Positions 46,454 through 55,111 of a stretch of 64,000 nt of DNA are shown here, in pieces; the stretch's first letter is position 1, and every line of letters starts with the position of its first letter. The stretch is taken from positions 29,150-93,149 of the forward strand of contig JAIVEQ010000007.1 in the NCBI GenBank assembly GCA_023838465.1, given 5' to 3'. The notes under the pieces are model-generated. The model was given only the letters and a program-made list of their open reading frames with translations. It did not search any database and had not been told where the DNA came from. The position numbers and the translations under genes are program-made. The DNA comes from Candidatus Thiodiazotropha sp. GTDB taxonomy: Bacteria > Pseudomonadota > Gammaproteobacteria > Chromatiales > Chromatiaceae.

Positions 46454-48394
46454 ATGAAACTGAAATATCTTCTCGTTGTTCCGAAAATTGTCAGTAGTGT
46501 AGGCCACTGGTACCAGCCACCCTTGGGGCTGGCCTATATCTCAGCAGCACTGAAAGAAGCGGGGTTTGACCTGTATGGGGTAAACCTGAACAACGAGGAA
46601 GTTTCGGTCCACGCGGCGCTTGAGGCTTACATAACTGAATATGCCATCAACGTAGTGCTGACCGGCGGTGTCACCGGTCAGTATGGCGCCATTCGCGATA
46701 TCATCGAGAATGCTAAGCTAATTAAGCCAGAAGCCATGACGATAGTCGGCGGCGGGATTATTACCAGCACGCCGCACGAGGCCATGGCGGCCCTTGAGTA
46801 CGTAGACTACGGCGTTATCGGTGAAGGAGAAGTCATCGCTTGCGAGCTTTGTCGAACTCTGGAGGAAGAAACCGATATTGCAGAGGTGCCTAGCATCATC
46901 TACCAGCCAGCTTCATCGAAAAATCATCCTTGTCTCGAAATACAGGGACAGCCAACACCGCACGCCTATCGACGAACAGAAGGTGTTTCGCCTGAAGTCG
47001 ATATCGCTATATTGCCGTTCCCGGATTATGAGGGGGTTGGCTTCAACCGTTTGCTTCATGCTGTGCCTGACAGTCTTGGCATGTCTGAGGAAAATACAGT
47101 ACCCATCGTCACCAGCCGTGGCTGTCCGTTCAAATGCACTTTCTGTTATCAACCGGATGGCCAGAAATACAGGAAACGCCCGCTGGATAGTGTTTTTGAA
47201 GAAATCGACCATGTGGTGGAACGTTATGGTGTGAAATACCTCTGCATCGTAGATGAGCTGTTTGGTACGAAGAAGGAATATGTTAAGGAGTTTTGCCGGC
47301 GTATCAAGCCGTATGGCATACCGTGGATTGCAAACTTCCGAATTCCACAGATCACTGCTGAAATGGTCGCCATGCTCCAAGATGCCAATTGCCACACGGT
47401 TTCGCTGGGCATTGAGAGCATGGATGATACCGTACTGGAAAGCATGAAGAAGAAGATCACTCGAGAGCAAATTAAGCGGGGCTTGAGGCTCATCTATGAG
47501 GCAGGTATGGGGATACAGGGAATCTTGATCTTCGGCGATCCGGCGGAAACGGTGGAATCCGCCACCAATACATTTAACTGGTGGAAAGCTAATATCCATT
47601 ACGATTTGCAGCTGAGTGCCGTAATAACTTATCCGGGGACACCGATCTACGATTATGCTTTACAGGAAGGGATCATCACAGATCCTGTGAAATATATCCG
47701 CGAAGGGTGTCCCCTGGTGCGTCTGTCGAAGATGACTGATGAGGAATATGCCTGGATGTTCGGGCAGATTATTTCTCTACCCAGGTCCATGCATGATATG
47801 CCACGGGATGTTCAGATCATGGATATCGATTACGAACATGCCACGCTGAAGGTGGCGGGGCGTTGCATGCATTGTGATATGCCTAACGAATGGAAAGGTG
47901 TCAGGACTTTTTTTCTAGAATCGATGGCCTGCGCAAAATGTGGACGCCGGCATATCTCCCCGATACCTGATGAGTTTATCGAACGGATTCGTGCAAATCT
48001 TGAGCAACTTGCCGGGCACTACGGCAAGGTCGCATTCTGGGGAATAAATTCTTACTTCTACGCGTTTTCAGAAAAGCTGAGCCCCAAGCCAGAAAAATAT
48101 ATCTATGTCGATAAGAGCGAGTCACGTATTGGGGTTCATGTTGCAGGTCAAACTATCCGTTCACCGGAATCTATTGCTGATTTGGGTATTCAATGCGTGG
48201 TGGTTTCCGTGCCGACCTACTATGCAGGTCTGAAGACGTCGATTGAAAAGGAATTTCCGAAAGTCGAACGGGTTATCAATATATTGGATCTATTGCAGAT
48301 TGATTTTTCCATTGAGGATCGGAATATTTCACCTTGTGATACGAGTCTCTTCGTTCAACCGGACCTGGAGACCTGTGTGAAAAGTCGGGGGTAG
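46454..48394 (+). CDS. B12-binding-domain radical SAM protein with C-terminal zinc ribbon
   Basis: A 646-residue radical SAM enzyme. The N-terminal cobalamin-binding-like domain has LGLAYISAALKEAGFD and VVLTGGVTGQYGAIRD, then IVGGGIITSTPHEAM. The SAM cluster motif is RGCPFKCTFCYQ (CxxxCxxC) near residue 223. A zinc-ribbon-like pair (CMHCDMP... and CAKCGRR) lies around 480-500. The last ~120 residues look like a Rossmann-like C-terminal domain (GKVAFWGINSYFYAFS, IYVDKSESRIGVH). Such enzymes methylate or rearrange unactivated carbons; the substrate is unknown. The ATG at 46454 has no good ribosome-binding site. It stands between rnt and an IS remnant and could be acquired. Confidence 0.85.
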   Translation: MKLKYLLVVPKIVSSVGHWYQPPLGLAYISAALKEAGFDLYGVNLNNEEVSVHAALEAYITEYAINVVLTGGVTGQYGAIRDIIENAKLIKPEAMTIVGGGIITSTPHEAMAALEYVDYGVIGEGEVIACELCRTLEEETDIAEVPSIIYQPASSKNHPCLEIQGQPTPHAYRRTEGVSPEVDIAILPFPDYEGVGFNRLLHAVPDSLGMSEENTVPIVTSRGCPFKCTFCYQPDGQKYRKRPLDSVFEEIDHVVERYGVKYLCIVDELFGTKKEYVKEFCRRIKPYGIPWIANFRIPQITAEMVAMLQDANCHTVSLGIESMDDTVLESMKKKITREQIKRGLRLIYEAGMGIQGILIFGDPAETVESATNTFNWWKANIHYDLQLSAVITYPGTPIYDYALQEGIITDPVKYIREGCPLVRLSKMTDEEYAWMFGQIISLPRSMHDMPRDVQIMDIDYEHATLKVAGRCMHCDMPNEWKGVRTFFLESMACAKCGRRHISPIPDEFIERIRANLEQLAGHYGKVAFWGINSYFYAFSEKLSPKPEKYIYVDKSESRIGVHVAGQTIRSPESIADLGIQCVVVSVPTYYAGLKTSIEKEFPKVERVINILDLLQIDFSIEDRNISPCDTSLFVQPDLETCVKSRG

Positions 48395-49096
48395 AACTGG
48401 CCTGGTGATTTCAGCAGGGTATAATAATGGGACACCCCACAAATACTCGAACAAAAACAGAACATGAGTTAGCCTGAACTCACTATCATCAAGGAAGAGA
48501 TGGAGGTTAGGATAGCCTATGCCCGCCAAATACGAGTGTAGTGCTCATCCATGAATTCGTATGCGGTGAAGGCTCCATAGGGGCCGTATGAACCCGCCTC
48601 AGTAGCTTTTCGTTACGTTAGTTGTCTAAATCAAACTCTTCTTGTCGACGCTCCGTCTCTTCCTGATGCCAGATATACTGCCTTACCTTGGCTTCATCCA
48701 ATCCGACTGCGCTCACACAGGTCTTTCAGTACTCCTCCTATCTTCTTTCGTAGCACCCCGTATATTGCCTTCTTGTCTCTTACTTGGATTCTCCTCTTTA
48801 CCTTGGCGGGTTCAGAGGAGAATCCACCTCATTCCTTTACTCTGAAACGGCAGAGTCTATTGGGATCGCACATGAAAAGCTGGTGGCTTACATCATGGAA
48901 ATCATGGAGTTACGCAGGCTTTAGGCTGATTTAAATATCTATTGATATCGATCTGTTGTTCTGAATCACAATGCTGTATATATTTTTATATTATTGTTTT
49001 TAATAGTATTGTTTAATTTAAGCAAGCTTATTACTATCCTTGTACTACCCATAGAAGCTGTTCGGTAAGCTTATTTTATATATGGAGAAACAGTAC
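48395..49096. other. gene-free region holding the IS200 remnant
   Basis: 700 bases between the radical SAM gene and the accessory region. Apart from the transposase fragment there is AT-rich sequence (48930-49080) with no gene. The left boundary of the phage-like element probably lies here, but no attachment-site repeat could be identified. Confidence 0.5.
48618..48825 (-). pseudogene. decayed IS200-family transposase fragment
   Basis: On the minus strand one frame reads VRDKKAIYGVLRKKIGGVLKDLC and, after an internal loss with a frame change, VGLDEAKVRQYIWHQEETERRQEEFDLDN before a TAA at 48618-48620. Both stretches match the start-side and the C-terminus of IS200-type TnpA. The middle part (HUH motif and catalytic Tyr region) is missing, so it is inactive. 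Confidence 0.72.
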
Positions 49097-49516
49097 ATGG
49101 CACGCCGCTGGTCCACAGACGAAGACAAAATAATCTTTGACCACTACCAAGACCGAGGTCTGACCTGGGTAACCTCACAGATCGAAGGACGATCTCGCGG
49201 TGCAGTCGTTAAGCGAGCAATGCAACTGGGAGTCAAAGGCCGACACTGGACCGCGAGGGAGGACTATGTCATCAGAACCTGCTATCAACAATATGGTACC
49301 GAGTATTGCCGGCGCTACATGCTCCATCGCACTGAGATTGCGATCATGTCACGTGCCAGACGCTTGGGTGTTATGAGAGACAGGGGATTGACCGGCCAGG
49401 ATCGAATAGAGACTCACGATGAGATCGGATGTATGCAGGCGGCAATCAAGACGGGCTGGATGTCTAAGCCTAGCGACTTACCGGAGGGGTTTTTTGAGTT
49501 GATGGCATCGGGTTGA
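49097..49516 (+). CDS. small protein with two Myb/SANT-like helix-turn-helix repeats
   Basis: A 139-residue protein. Two similar repeats each start with an R-x-W-T/S-x-x-E-D pattern: RRWSTDEDKIIFDHYQDRG and RHWTAREDYVIRTCYQQYG, each ending in a helix with IEGRSRGAVVKRAMQLGV or RTEIAIMSRARRLGV. This is the build of tandem Myb/SANT-like DNA-binding domains, known from phage and integrative-element proteins. The start at 49097 has GGAG 9 bases before it (the 49082 ATG overlaps that site). Likely a DNA-binding regulator. Confidence 0.7.
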   Translation: MARRWSTDEDKIIFDHYQDRGLTWVTSQIEGRSRGAVVKRAMQLGVKGRHWTAREDYVIRTCYQQYGTEYCRRYMLHRTEIAIMSRARRLGVMRDRGLTGQDRIETHDEIGCMQAAIKTGWMSKPSDLPEGFFELMASG

Positions 49517-49766
49517 GTATTGAGCAAAAGAAAGGCCCGTCAGCTTTTACCCAGGTTAGAAGCCCGGGGTGCTGGCGAGCCTTATGTAGCCCCAGACTAG
49601 GCGGACTATTCCCGCGGACTCTAAGGGATACACTGAATGTTAGAGACTACCAGACTCAGTTTTACTCCGAAAGCTTTGCTGAGATCCACCCTATTCTCTC
49701 TGTTGCTCAATACTCCCTTCTTCCAGGTATCCTTCTACCAGTTAACTAATTCTCTGGAGAATACCG
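49517..49766. other. short gene-free stretch with a CTCTAAGGGATAC repeat
   Basis: 250 bases without a convincing gene. CTCTAAGGGATAC at 49619 recurs with one change at 50105. Otherwise nothing recognised. Confidence 0.4.
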
Positions 49767-50039
49767 ATGTGTGATCCTGTAAGTTTTACCACTGCCGGTG
49801 TGGCCGCTTTTGGTGCCGTACAACAGCGTAATGCCGCCCATCGGCAAGCCAATGCCATTAAACAGGCCAACAAGCCTGCCCCAACAGCTCCCACACAGGC
49901 CAGTGCTGGTGTACGCGATGCAGCTACCCGCGCACGGCGTAGAGCCTCTAGCGGGGGCCAGTCATCGACAAGGCTTACCAATCCCCTAGGCATCCCGGGT
50001 GATGCCCCAACGAGCGGTAATACACTCCTAGGGAACTGA
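49767..50039 (+). CDS. small phage structural protein
   Basis: A 90-residue protein starting MCDPVSFTTAGVAAFGAVQQRNAAHRQ, with an Ala/Gln-rich middle and the C-terminal motif TRLTNPLGIPGDAPTSGNTLLGN. Small podovirus-type proteins beginning MCDP/MCEP and ending in an L-T-x-P-x-G...LLG box are common in tail/internal-virion gene neighbourhoods. It is on the opposite strand to the other virion-type genes here. GGAG lies 9 bases before the ATG. Confidence 0.65.
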   Translation: MCDPVSFTTAGVAAFGAVQQRNAAHRQANAIKQANKPAPTAPTQASAGVRDAATRARRRASSGGQSSTRLTNPLGIPGDAPTSGNTLLGN

Positions 50040-50204
50040 TATATTCAGAATGAGGCGTCAGCCTCTCAGGCAGCGCCCCAGAAAGGTGGCAACAATCGCT
50101 AAGGCTCTGAGGGATACGATAATAAATATAGTCGATCCGGCGTTAGCTAAATAGACATTAATGGCCAAATATAACCATTATTATTTATCATACCCAGTAC
50201 TCAG

Positions 50205-50951
50205 CTACTGATGAGAATCATCAACAGTTCGTCGAACTTTCCTTTTCAGAATTTCTAGCCAATCGGAAAAATCCTCAAAACTCTCTTTGGTCATTCTTGA
50301 AGGCCATTGGATTACAACTTCTCCAGTATCAAGGGCAAACGTCTCCTGGCGCATATCCGCTACCTTACGAGAGAGAGTAGTGAAACTGTGTTCTGAAACA
50401 GCGCCATCTATTGTATTTTCAGGAGAAATCTTCGCTACACTTTCATTAAGGTTTTCAATTTCGCATGAATCAGCATCAATATAGTTTCTACGTGCTTCCT
50501 CAACAAACACCACAGAGGCCAAATATGAGCACGCAGCCTTCCTAGCTGCTGGAGGCTTAAATCCAGTCTTTGTAAGAAATGCTACGATATTCTTCTCTGA
50601 TACGTTGACGCTAAATTTGTCATTTAGTTCTGCAAAAAGATCAAACCCAACAAGCGTTCTCTCTAGAGCATCTATTCTCTCTGATTGGTCTTTTACGTTT
50701 TCATCAGCAATTATCGTAATTGCATCATTACTAACCGATAGCTCCTCTCCTCGACCTTCAAGAAGACCGTATTTTTTTAGTGCAGAAAGCACTTTCATAG
50801 ATGAACCGTTGAGACCGCTATACCCAAGGTGGTCAGCTGCAACTACTGGCATCATAGGGCTGCGGTGTTCATTACTGAATATTATTTTAATTTTATCTAC
50901 TGCATCTACAAGAGAGATTGCAGGATATCTTGGGCTTCGAACTATTTTCAT
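50205..50951 (-). CDS. hypothetical protein, winged-helix-like N-terminus
   Basis: A 248-residue protein of unknown function. The N-terminal part (PAISLVDAVDKIKIIFSN, then AADHLGYSGLNGSSMKVLSALKKYGLLEGRGEELSVSNDA) looks like a winged helix, with helices and a short wing. A middle helical region follows. The C-terminus is charged (WLEILKRKVRRTVDD). GGAGA precedes the ATG at 50951. It is transcribed away from an operator-like palindrome at 50994, so it could be an element regulator; this rests on context. Confidence 0.6.
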   Translation of the reverse strand: MKIVRSPRYPAISLVDAVDKIKIIFSNEHRSPMMPVVAADHLGYSGLNGSSMKVLSALKKYGLLEGRGEELSVSNDAITIIADENVKDQSERIDALERTLVGFDLFAELNDKFSVNVSEKNIVAFLTKTGFKPPAARKAACSYLASVVFVEEARRNYIDADSCEIENLNESVAKISPENTIDGAVSEHSFTTLSRKVADMRQETFALDTGEVVIQWPSRMTKESFEDFSDWLEILKRKVRRTVDDSHQ

Positions 50952-50993
50952 GAAACATTCTCCACTATACGTTACCGCAAGTGTAGTGCATGG

Positions 50994-51017
50994 CGCTAAA
51001 CATTGCAATATTTAGCG
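50994..51017. promoter_or_regulatory. operator-like palindrome
   Basis: CGCTAAA-N10-TTTAGCG with a symmetrical core (22 of 24 positions), 2 bases before a TTGACA box. Two more CGCTAA half-sites lie at 51039 and 51051, overlapping and following the -10 box. The layout suits a repressor controlling the rightward promoter and perhaps the leftward gene at 50951. Confidence 0.65.
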
Positions 51018-51018
51018 G

Positions 51019-51047
51019 TTGACATAGCGCTTAACTGGCGCTAATAT
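51019..51047 (+). promoter_or_regulatory. sigma70-type promoter
   Basis: TTGACA at 51019-51024, 17-base spacer, TAATAT at 51042-51047. The -35 box is perfect and the -10 is one base off TATAAT. It points right towards the tRNA and the 48-residue gene. Operator half-sites overlap it. Confidence 0.7.
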
Positions 51048-51210
51048 TCACGCTAACATATAATTAAGTGGTATTTTAATGCAGATAAAAAGAGGATCGT
51101 TGAATGTTATTAGACTGAGGCCGGAGTAGCAGCCCTTGCAAAAGCAACAAAAAAAGGACAACCCCCGCGAAGAAGCGTCCCTAAATTGTTGACCTACTCG
51201 GACATTTTTA

Positions 51211-51295
51211 GCTGTAGTGGCGGAATTGGTAGACGCAGCGGTCTTTAAAACCGACGATCTGGCGGATCTTGTGGGTTCGAATCCCACCTACAGCA
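51211..51295 (+). tRNA. type II (Leu-like) tRNA with anticodon UUA, putative ochre suppressor
   Basis: Acceptor stem GCTGTAG/CTACAGC, Leu-type D arm (GCGGAATTGGTAGACGC), variable arm of about 16 bases with GATC/GATC stem, T arm GTGGG-TTCGAAT-CCCAC. The anticodon arm is GCGGT-CTTTAAA-ACCGA (one G-A mismatch at its base), which puts T33 at 51244 and the anticodon TTA at 51245-51247. That would read UAA. A normal Leu tRNA would have TAA here. CCA is not encoded (ACAC follows). Confidence 0.75.
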
Positions 51296-51372
51296 CACTA
51301 ATTAACAGGTTCATTATGGCAAATACAGCGTATTTGTACAATGTGAACACATACTTAGGAGATTCTTTAGTC

Positions 51373-51519
51373 ATGGCTAAAAAGCAATCAGGTAACACAA
51401 CCTCATCTCTTGCTGGAAAGATATTGTCTGGTAGCAAGAAGGCGACACAGGCAGATGCTAAGAAGTTAGCTGCATCTGTTCTGAGTCAGGATGAGACAAA
51501 AGGCCGTCGTAAGAAGTAG
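51373..51519 (+). CDS. 48-residue basic protein
   Basis: MAKKQSGNTTSSLAGKILSGSKKATQADAKKLAASVLSQDETKGRRKK, unassigned but of a type I have seen in mobile elements: basic N- and C-termini around ASVLSQD. AGGAG lies about 10 bases upstream. It ends on TAG. It overlaps the minus-strand gene ending at 51458 by about 60 bases (convergent). Confidence 0.7.
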   Translation: MAKKQSGNTTSSLAGKILSGSKKATQADAKKLAASVLSQDETKGRRKK

Positions 51520-51781
51520 TTTCTTGTAATTCAACCGTTCTGGTGATGGTGCTCTTTGGGATACGGATAAATCCAGACCCTTGGGCACCACTGCCAGATT
51601 CGTAATCTCCAATATTAGGTACAAGCATTACGACCTTGTCATTTTCATCTATCAGCCAACCTACAGATACACACTGAATCACTTCAAGAGATGGGGTGTT
51701 AGTCAAATAGCTCCAATTTGCTACAGGTTGTGCACTGTCTTCCCATTCAACTTGAACTAGTTTCTGCAGTAATTGGATCAT
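51458..51781 (-). CDS. small hypothetical protein, element operon
   Basis: About 107 residues, starting MIQLLQKLVQVEWEDSAQPV. It contains CVSVGWLIDENDKVVMLVPNIGDYESG and GSGFIRIPKSTITRTVEL, a pattern seen in small uncharacterised phage proteins. Frame is open to 51811 with a GTG overlapping the upstream stop; the ATG at 51781 is a guess. Last gene of the minus-strand operon; ends on TAG. Confidence 0.55.
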   Translation of the reverse strand: MIQLLQKLVQVEWEDSAQPVANWSYLTNTPSLEVIQCVSVGWLIDENDKVVMLVPNIGDYESGSGAQGSGFIRIPKSTITRTVELQETTSYDGLLSHPDSEQMQLTS

Positions 51782-51798
51782 ATCTTTTACTGTGCAGG

Positions 51799-52266
51799 CT
51801 ACGCTGCCCACAAGTCCCCTTCCCTGTTCAACACCTGCTGTCTCATCCAGGCCTCACCCTCTGCCTGGGACTCAAACGCCGGGCCACATACATCGTTGCA
51901 GCGGCCAGTAACTGTGTCCAGAACTACACAGGGTGTGGTGGGCGGGAAGTCTGTGATTGTCACCGGTGCCAATACCCTGCCCCCGTGCTCGCCTGTCGTA
52001 CTCCGCCAACCGAGGATTGGATAGGTATCGATCTGAGGTTTGCCGCCGTAGAACAGACCAACGAGTAGCACCAGGTGGGATTGTGAGTTGATCATAGGCT
52101 CAGGCTCTTCAGGATTCAGTCCGTGGATTTCAAACTCCTTGCCGTCTAAGGTTTTGATCCATGGCTGAGGTTTCTTACCGGGGGTTCGTTTGTAATATAC
52201 CCGGTCAATCCGCGACTCAGCGATAAATTCATTTGATCCAAAATCACCAATTGAAAAATAACGCAT
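51799..52266 (-). CDS. hypothetical protein, element operon
   Basis: About 155 residues beginning MRYFSIGDFGSNEFIAESRIDRVYY. It contains a Trp-rich stretch and ends FESQAEGEAWMRQQVLNREGDLWAA. I do not recognise it. Start ATG at 52266 is chosen because GGAG lies 8 bases before it. Ends on TAG. Confidence 0.6.
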   Translation of the reverse strand: MRYFSIGDFGSNEFIAESRIDRVYYKRTPGKKPQPWIKTLDGKEFEIHGLNPEEPEPMINSQSHLVLLVGLFYGGKPQIDTYPILGWRSTTGEHGGRVLAPVTITDFPPTTPCVVLDTVTGRCNDVCGPAFESQAEGEAWMRQQVLNREGDLWAA

Positions 52267-52279
52267 CTTCATCTCTCCA

Positions 52280-55111
52280 CTATTCTGCCAGTTGCTCGGC
52301 AATCTGCCGCAAGTGCAGCAAGTTCTGAAACGGCATCAGCCTGGCTAATTGTTCTGGATCAAGATTCCCATCAGCAGCTCCCAAAACCACCCTGACAGCG
52401 CGCTCACCCTGCTCGGGTGTTGGTCCTGTGAATGTGCCGCTGATGTTCCTGGCAGCAAACCGTGAAGGCGTATCACCCATGGTCATGCGGCCCCAGTTGA
52501 ATGGGTAGCTCAGCAGCCCCAGCACACCCGATCGGTCCACGCCCTCAGCAATCCACTCCTGTGGGTTCTTGGGCTGCTCTGCACCTCTGACAGCGTTCTT
52601 GACGTAGGCTGTCAGCATGCCGACGAATACGCTGGCCAGGATGCCGGTCATGAATGCCATATCGTGACGCTGCAGGCCGTTGATCAGCATTCTGTTCTGC
52701 GCTGACATAATGAAACTTTGGAACTGAAAGGTGAGCTTGCCGACCTCAGTACTCGCCACCAGGGGCTTGTCAGCAATGCCCGGCTGAATGATGGTGTGCT
52801 GGACCTCTGACCGGACAGCCGCCTCAAAGATCTCAGCTGCTTCAGAGTCGGTCCACTCGGCTGTATTGGCGATCCTCAACCCACCATCGGTGATGCCATG
52901 GGCTTTGAACTGCTCATTGATCCGGGTGAGCATGTTCTCATCCAGACCAGCACGGGCCATGATCTGCTTTTGGTGTTTGGTACGTTTTGCCAGACTGGCC
53001 CAATTCAAGAAACTGTCCACTGTCATCACACCGCTGAATTGTTTCATGCCCGCGTTCCAGGCATTGAGCAGGGAGACCTTGCCGAAGACATTGAGTGCCT
53101 TCTGTTGGCCTGCCTGCATCATGTCGGCAGCATCAGCAATCGCCGCCATACGGGAGCCGGTAGTCATATCAAGCCCCACGCCCCAGCGTTTGAGTTCTGT
53201 CCGGGAGAGATTGAACCCTTTGACGTTGCCGATCATCTGCGTCATACCCTTCATGAAAGGGCGCATACCCAGCTCCATGATCGGCCTGGCCATATCCGGC
53301 AGGTTGGAGACGACAGCACCACCCAGCATTGTCATGGTGTTCCAGGCCCGGATCGAGGCGCCTGCTTTCACCAGTCTTGATGAGGGGTCTTGTGGTCGTT
53401 CATATTGACCGGTGAGACGATCACGCATCGCTCGTATATCTCGAAAGACAGCCGTGCGCTCTGCCTTCAATCGTTTGGCCTCTGCCCCACTGCTATCAGC
53501 AATCAAACGATCATACTCGGTGCTGATATTGGAGAAGGCTGCACGCATGTTTTTGGAACCGAAGACCTTGGTGAGCTCGATATCAGAGCCAATTTGCTTG
53601 AGATAACGCGAGAGCAAAACACGGCTGTCATTCACCAGGTAGGGTTCGAGGAACATATCTGGAATATCGATAGTCCTTTCCTGAAGTGCACCAGCTTTGG
53701 GGACTAAGTACTTCGGCAGATCGGTATCCTCAAGTCCACCATGCAGGAAGACATTGCGGAGGACAGATTCAGCGATATCCTCGGCCTCATCACGGGCGAT
53801 CAACTCACCGTCTGGGACGTTGTATTGCAGATAATCAGTGATCAATTTCTTGAAACCCTGGAGATCACCCGCCAGCTTTTCATAGTCATAAACACGCGGC
53901 GCATAACTCGCACCGTCTTTGGTCAGTGTGTCGGGTGCTTCTGCATAGCGTTGCAGTAGATCATCCGTATTGGTGCCCTTGGCCTTGCGCTGCTTGATCA
54001 ATCTAGCGAGAAATTCACGGTCCTCTGGGAGCAGCTGCAGTCCCTGGGCTTCGTATTTTGTGGAGTTTAAGACGTTCTTGCGCACGTACTGCGCCGCCAG
54101 TTCAACCTCCTTGACCCGGTGCTTGTCATAACTGCGTAGTGATGTAGTAACGGCTTCAAAGAACTCATCCTCTGATAACTCACCCCCCGCTTTGGTGTGC
54201 TGCTTATAAAGATTATTGAGTGTCTGCAGGGCTTCGCCTTCGGTTGCCTCAAAACGGCCCATGCGGGCCTCGACACTTGGCCCAAAGGATTTACCCTCGC
54301 CATGTTTACGCAGGATAAAGGGGAGATCCGCCAACTGTTGTCCGATCTTTCGGGCTTCCAGTGAGGTGGCACGCATGACACGCCCCAGGGGGCCAATAGT
54401 GGCGTGATTGACGGCATCACCACCCACAAGGGTCTCTTCCTCGATGGTCGTCTCATTAACACGCTGTGCACCGGCTGAGTCCAGATTGGTGGCCCGTTTC
54501 ATCTCACTGGCCATGCCTTCATCCAGCCTCTTCATCTGGCGCTTGGTGAGTCCCTGGACAGCGGTACCCAGTAGTCCTGATACAGCAGCTGCAGCACCGA
54601 CATTAATGGCTGACTCTGTGAGCGTGCGCTCAGGCTGTTGCTTGTGCAGGATGAATTCAGAAGTGAGTTCTGCACCAGCTTCAGCCGCCATGATTGCTGG
54701 GATGGATGCTTGAGGTGCCAACAACATGGGCGCCCATAGGATGGGATTACCTACAAAACCAGCAATACTCGCTGCGGTTCCGTGAAAACTATCATCTTCC
54801 GCCAGCAGTTGGCGGTCCCGGTTTTGGTAGTCGATGCGGCGTTTGAGAGCCTGGGTTTCATCCGGTGACCGTGAGAAAGCAAACTCTTCCGGATCGTAGC
54901 CATCCAGATCTTCAACAGCTAAGGGGTTGTATCCGGGTTCTTCTTCGAAATCGGGGTGTAATCCATAGCGTATTGCACCACTGAGTGGATTCTGTAACGC
55001 CATCCCTGCAGCCCAAATATCCAAAGTATCTTGGTCCTTTGGTTGTGCTGGCTCATATTGCTGCCGTGGTTGTGTGGTGACAGCGTTCTCATCAACTTCA
55101 ATCAGAGGCAT
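52280..55111 (-). CDS. large phage internal-virion/ejection-like protein with C-terminal hydrophobic segment
   Basis: About 943 residues starting MPLIEVDENAVTTQ. It has Ala/Gly hydrophobic segments near residues 115-150 (AASIAGFVGNPILWAPMLL) and 175-195, a long helical middle, and near the C-terminus FQFQSFIMSAQNRMLINGLQRHDMAFMTGILASVFVGMLTAY, a membrane-like segment. This architecture, size and company (next to T7 gp14/gp15-like proteins) resemble podovirus internal-virion proteins such as gp16 that form the ejection channel. No transglycosylase motif was seen. AGAGGA lies about 10 bases before the ATG. Confidence 0.68.
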   Translation of the reverse strand: MPLIEVDENAVTTQPRQQYEPAQPKDQDTLDIWAAGMALQNPLSGAIRYGLHPDFEEEPGYNPLAVEDLDGYDPEEFAFSRSPDETQALKRRIDYQNRDRQLLAEDDSFHGTAASIAGFVGNPILWAPMLLAPQASIPAIMAAEAGAELTSEFILHKQQPERTLTESAINVGAAAAVSGLLGTAVQGLTKRQMKRLDEGMASEMKRATNLDSAGAQRVNETTIEEETLVGGDAVNHATIGPLGRVMRATSLEARKIGQQLADLPFILRKHGEGKSFGPSVEARMGRFEATEGEALQTLNNLYKQHTKAGGELSEDEFFEAVTTSLRSYDKHRVKEVELAAQYVRKNVLNSTKYEAQGLQLLPEDREFLARLIKQRKAKGTNTDDLLQRYAEAPDTLTKDGASYAPRVYDYEKLAGDLQGFKKLITDYLQYNVPDGELIARDEAEDIAESVLRNVFLHGGLEDTDLPKYLVPKAGALQERTIDIPDMFLEPYLVNDSRVLLSRYLKQIGSDIELTKVFGSKNMRAAFSNISTEYDRLIADSSGAEAKRLKAERTAVFRDIRAMRDRLTGQYERPQDPSSRLVKAGASIRAWNTMTMLGGAVVSNLPDMARPIMELGMRPFMKGMTQMIGNVKGFNLSRTELKRWGVGLDMTTGSRMAAIADAADMMQAGQQKALNVFGKVSLLNAWNAGMKQFSGVMTVDSFLNWASLAKRTKHQKQIMARAGLDENMLTRINEQFKAHGITDGGLRIANTAEWTDSEAAEIFEAAVRSEVQHTIIQPGIADKPLVASTEVGKLTFQFQSFIMSAQNRMLINGLQRHDMAFMTGILASVFVGMLTAYVKNAVRGAEQPKNPQEWIAEGVDRSGVLGLLSYPFNWGRMTMGDTPSRFAARNISGTFTGPTPEQGERAVRVVLGAADGNLDPEQLARLMPFQNLLHLRQIAEQLAE

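Noticed and set aside
48540..48600. Group II intron domain V-like string (GTATGCGGTGAAGGC)
   Set aside because: Only a short resemblance; the expected stem partner is not formed and no reverse transcriptase is nearby.
48642..48845. Plus-strand frame over the IS200 remnant
   Set aside because: Antisense shadow of the transposase fragment.
49513..49749. 78-codon frame after the Myb-like gene
   Set aside because: Overlaps the Myb-like stop with a TTG start and unlikely composition; no ribosome-binding site.
51048..51287. Minus-strand frame opposite the tRNA
   Set aside because: It is the antisense of the tRNA region and its start is in the tRNA.
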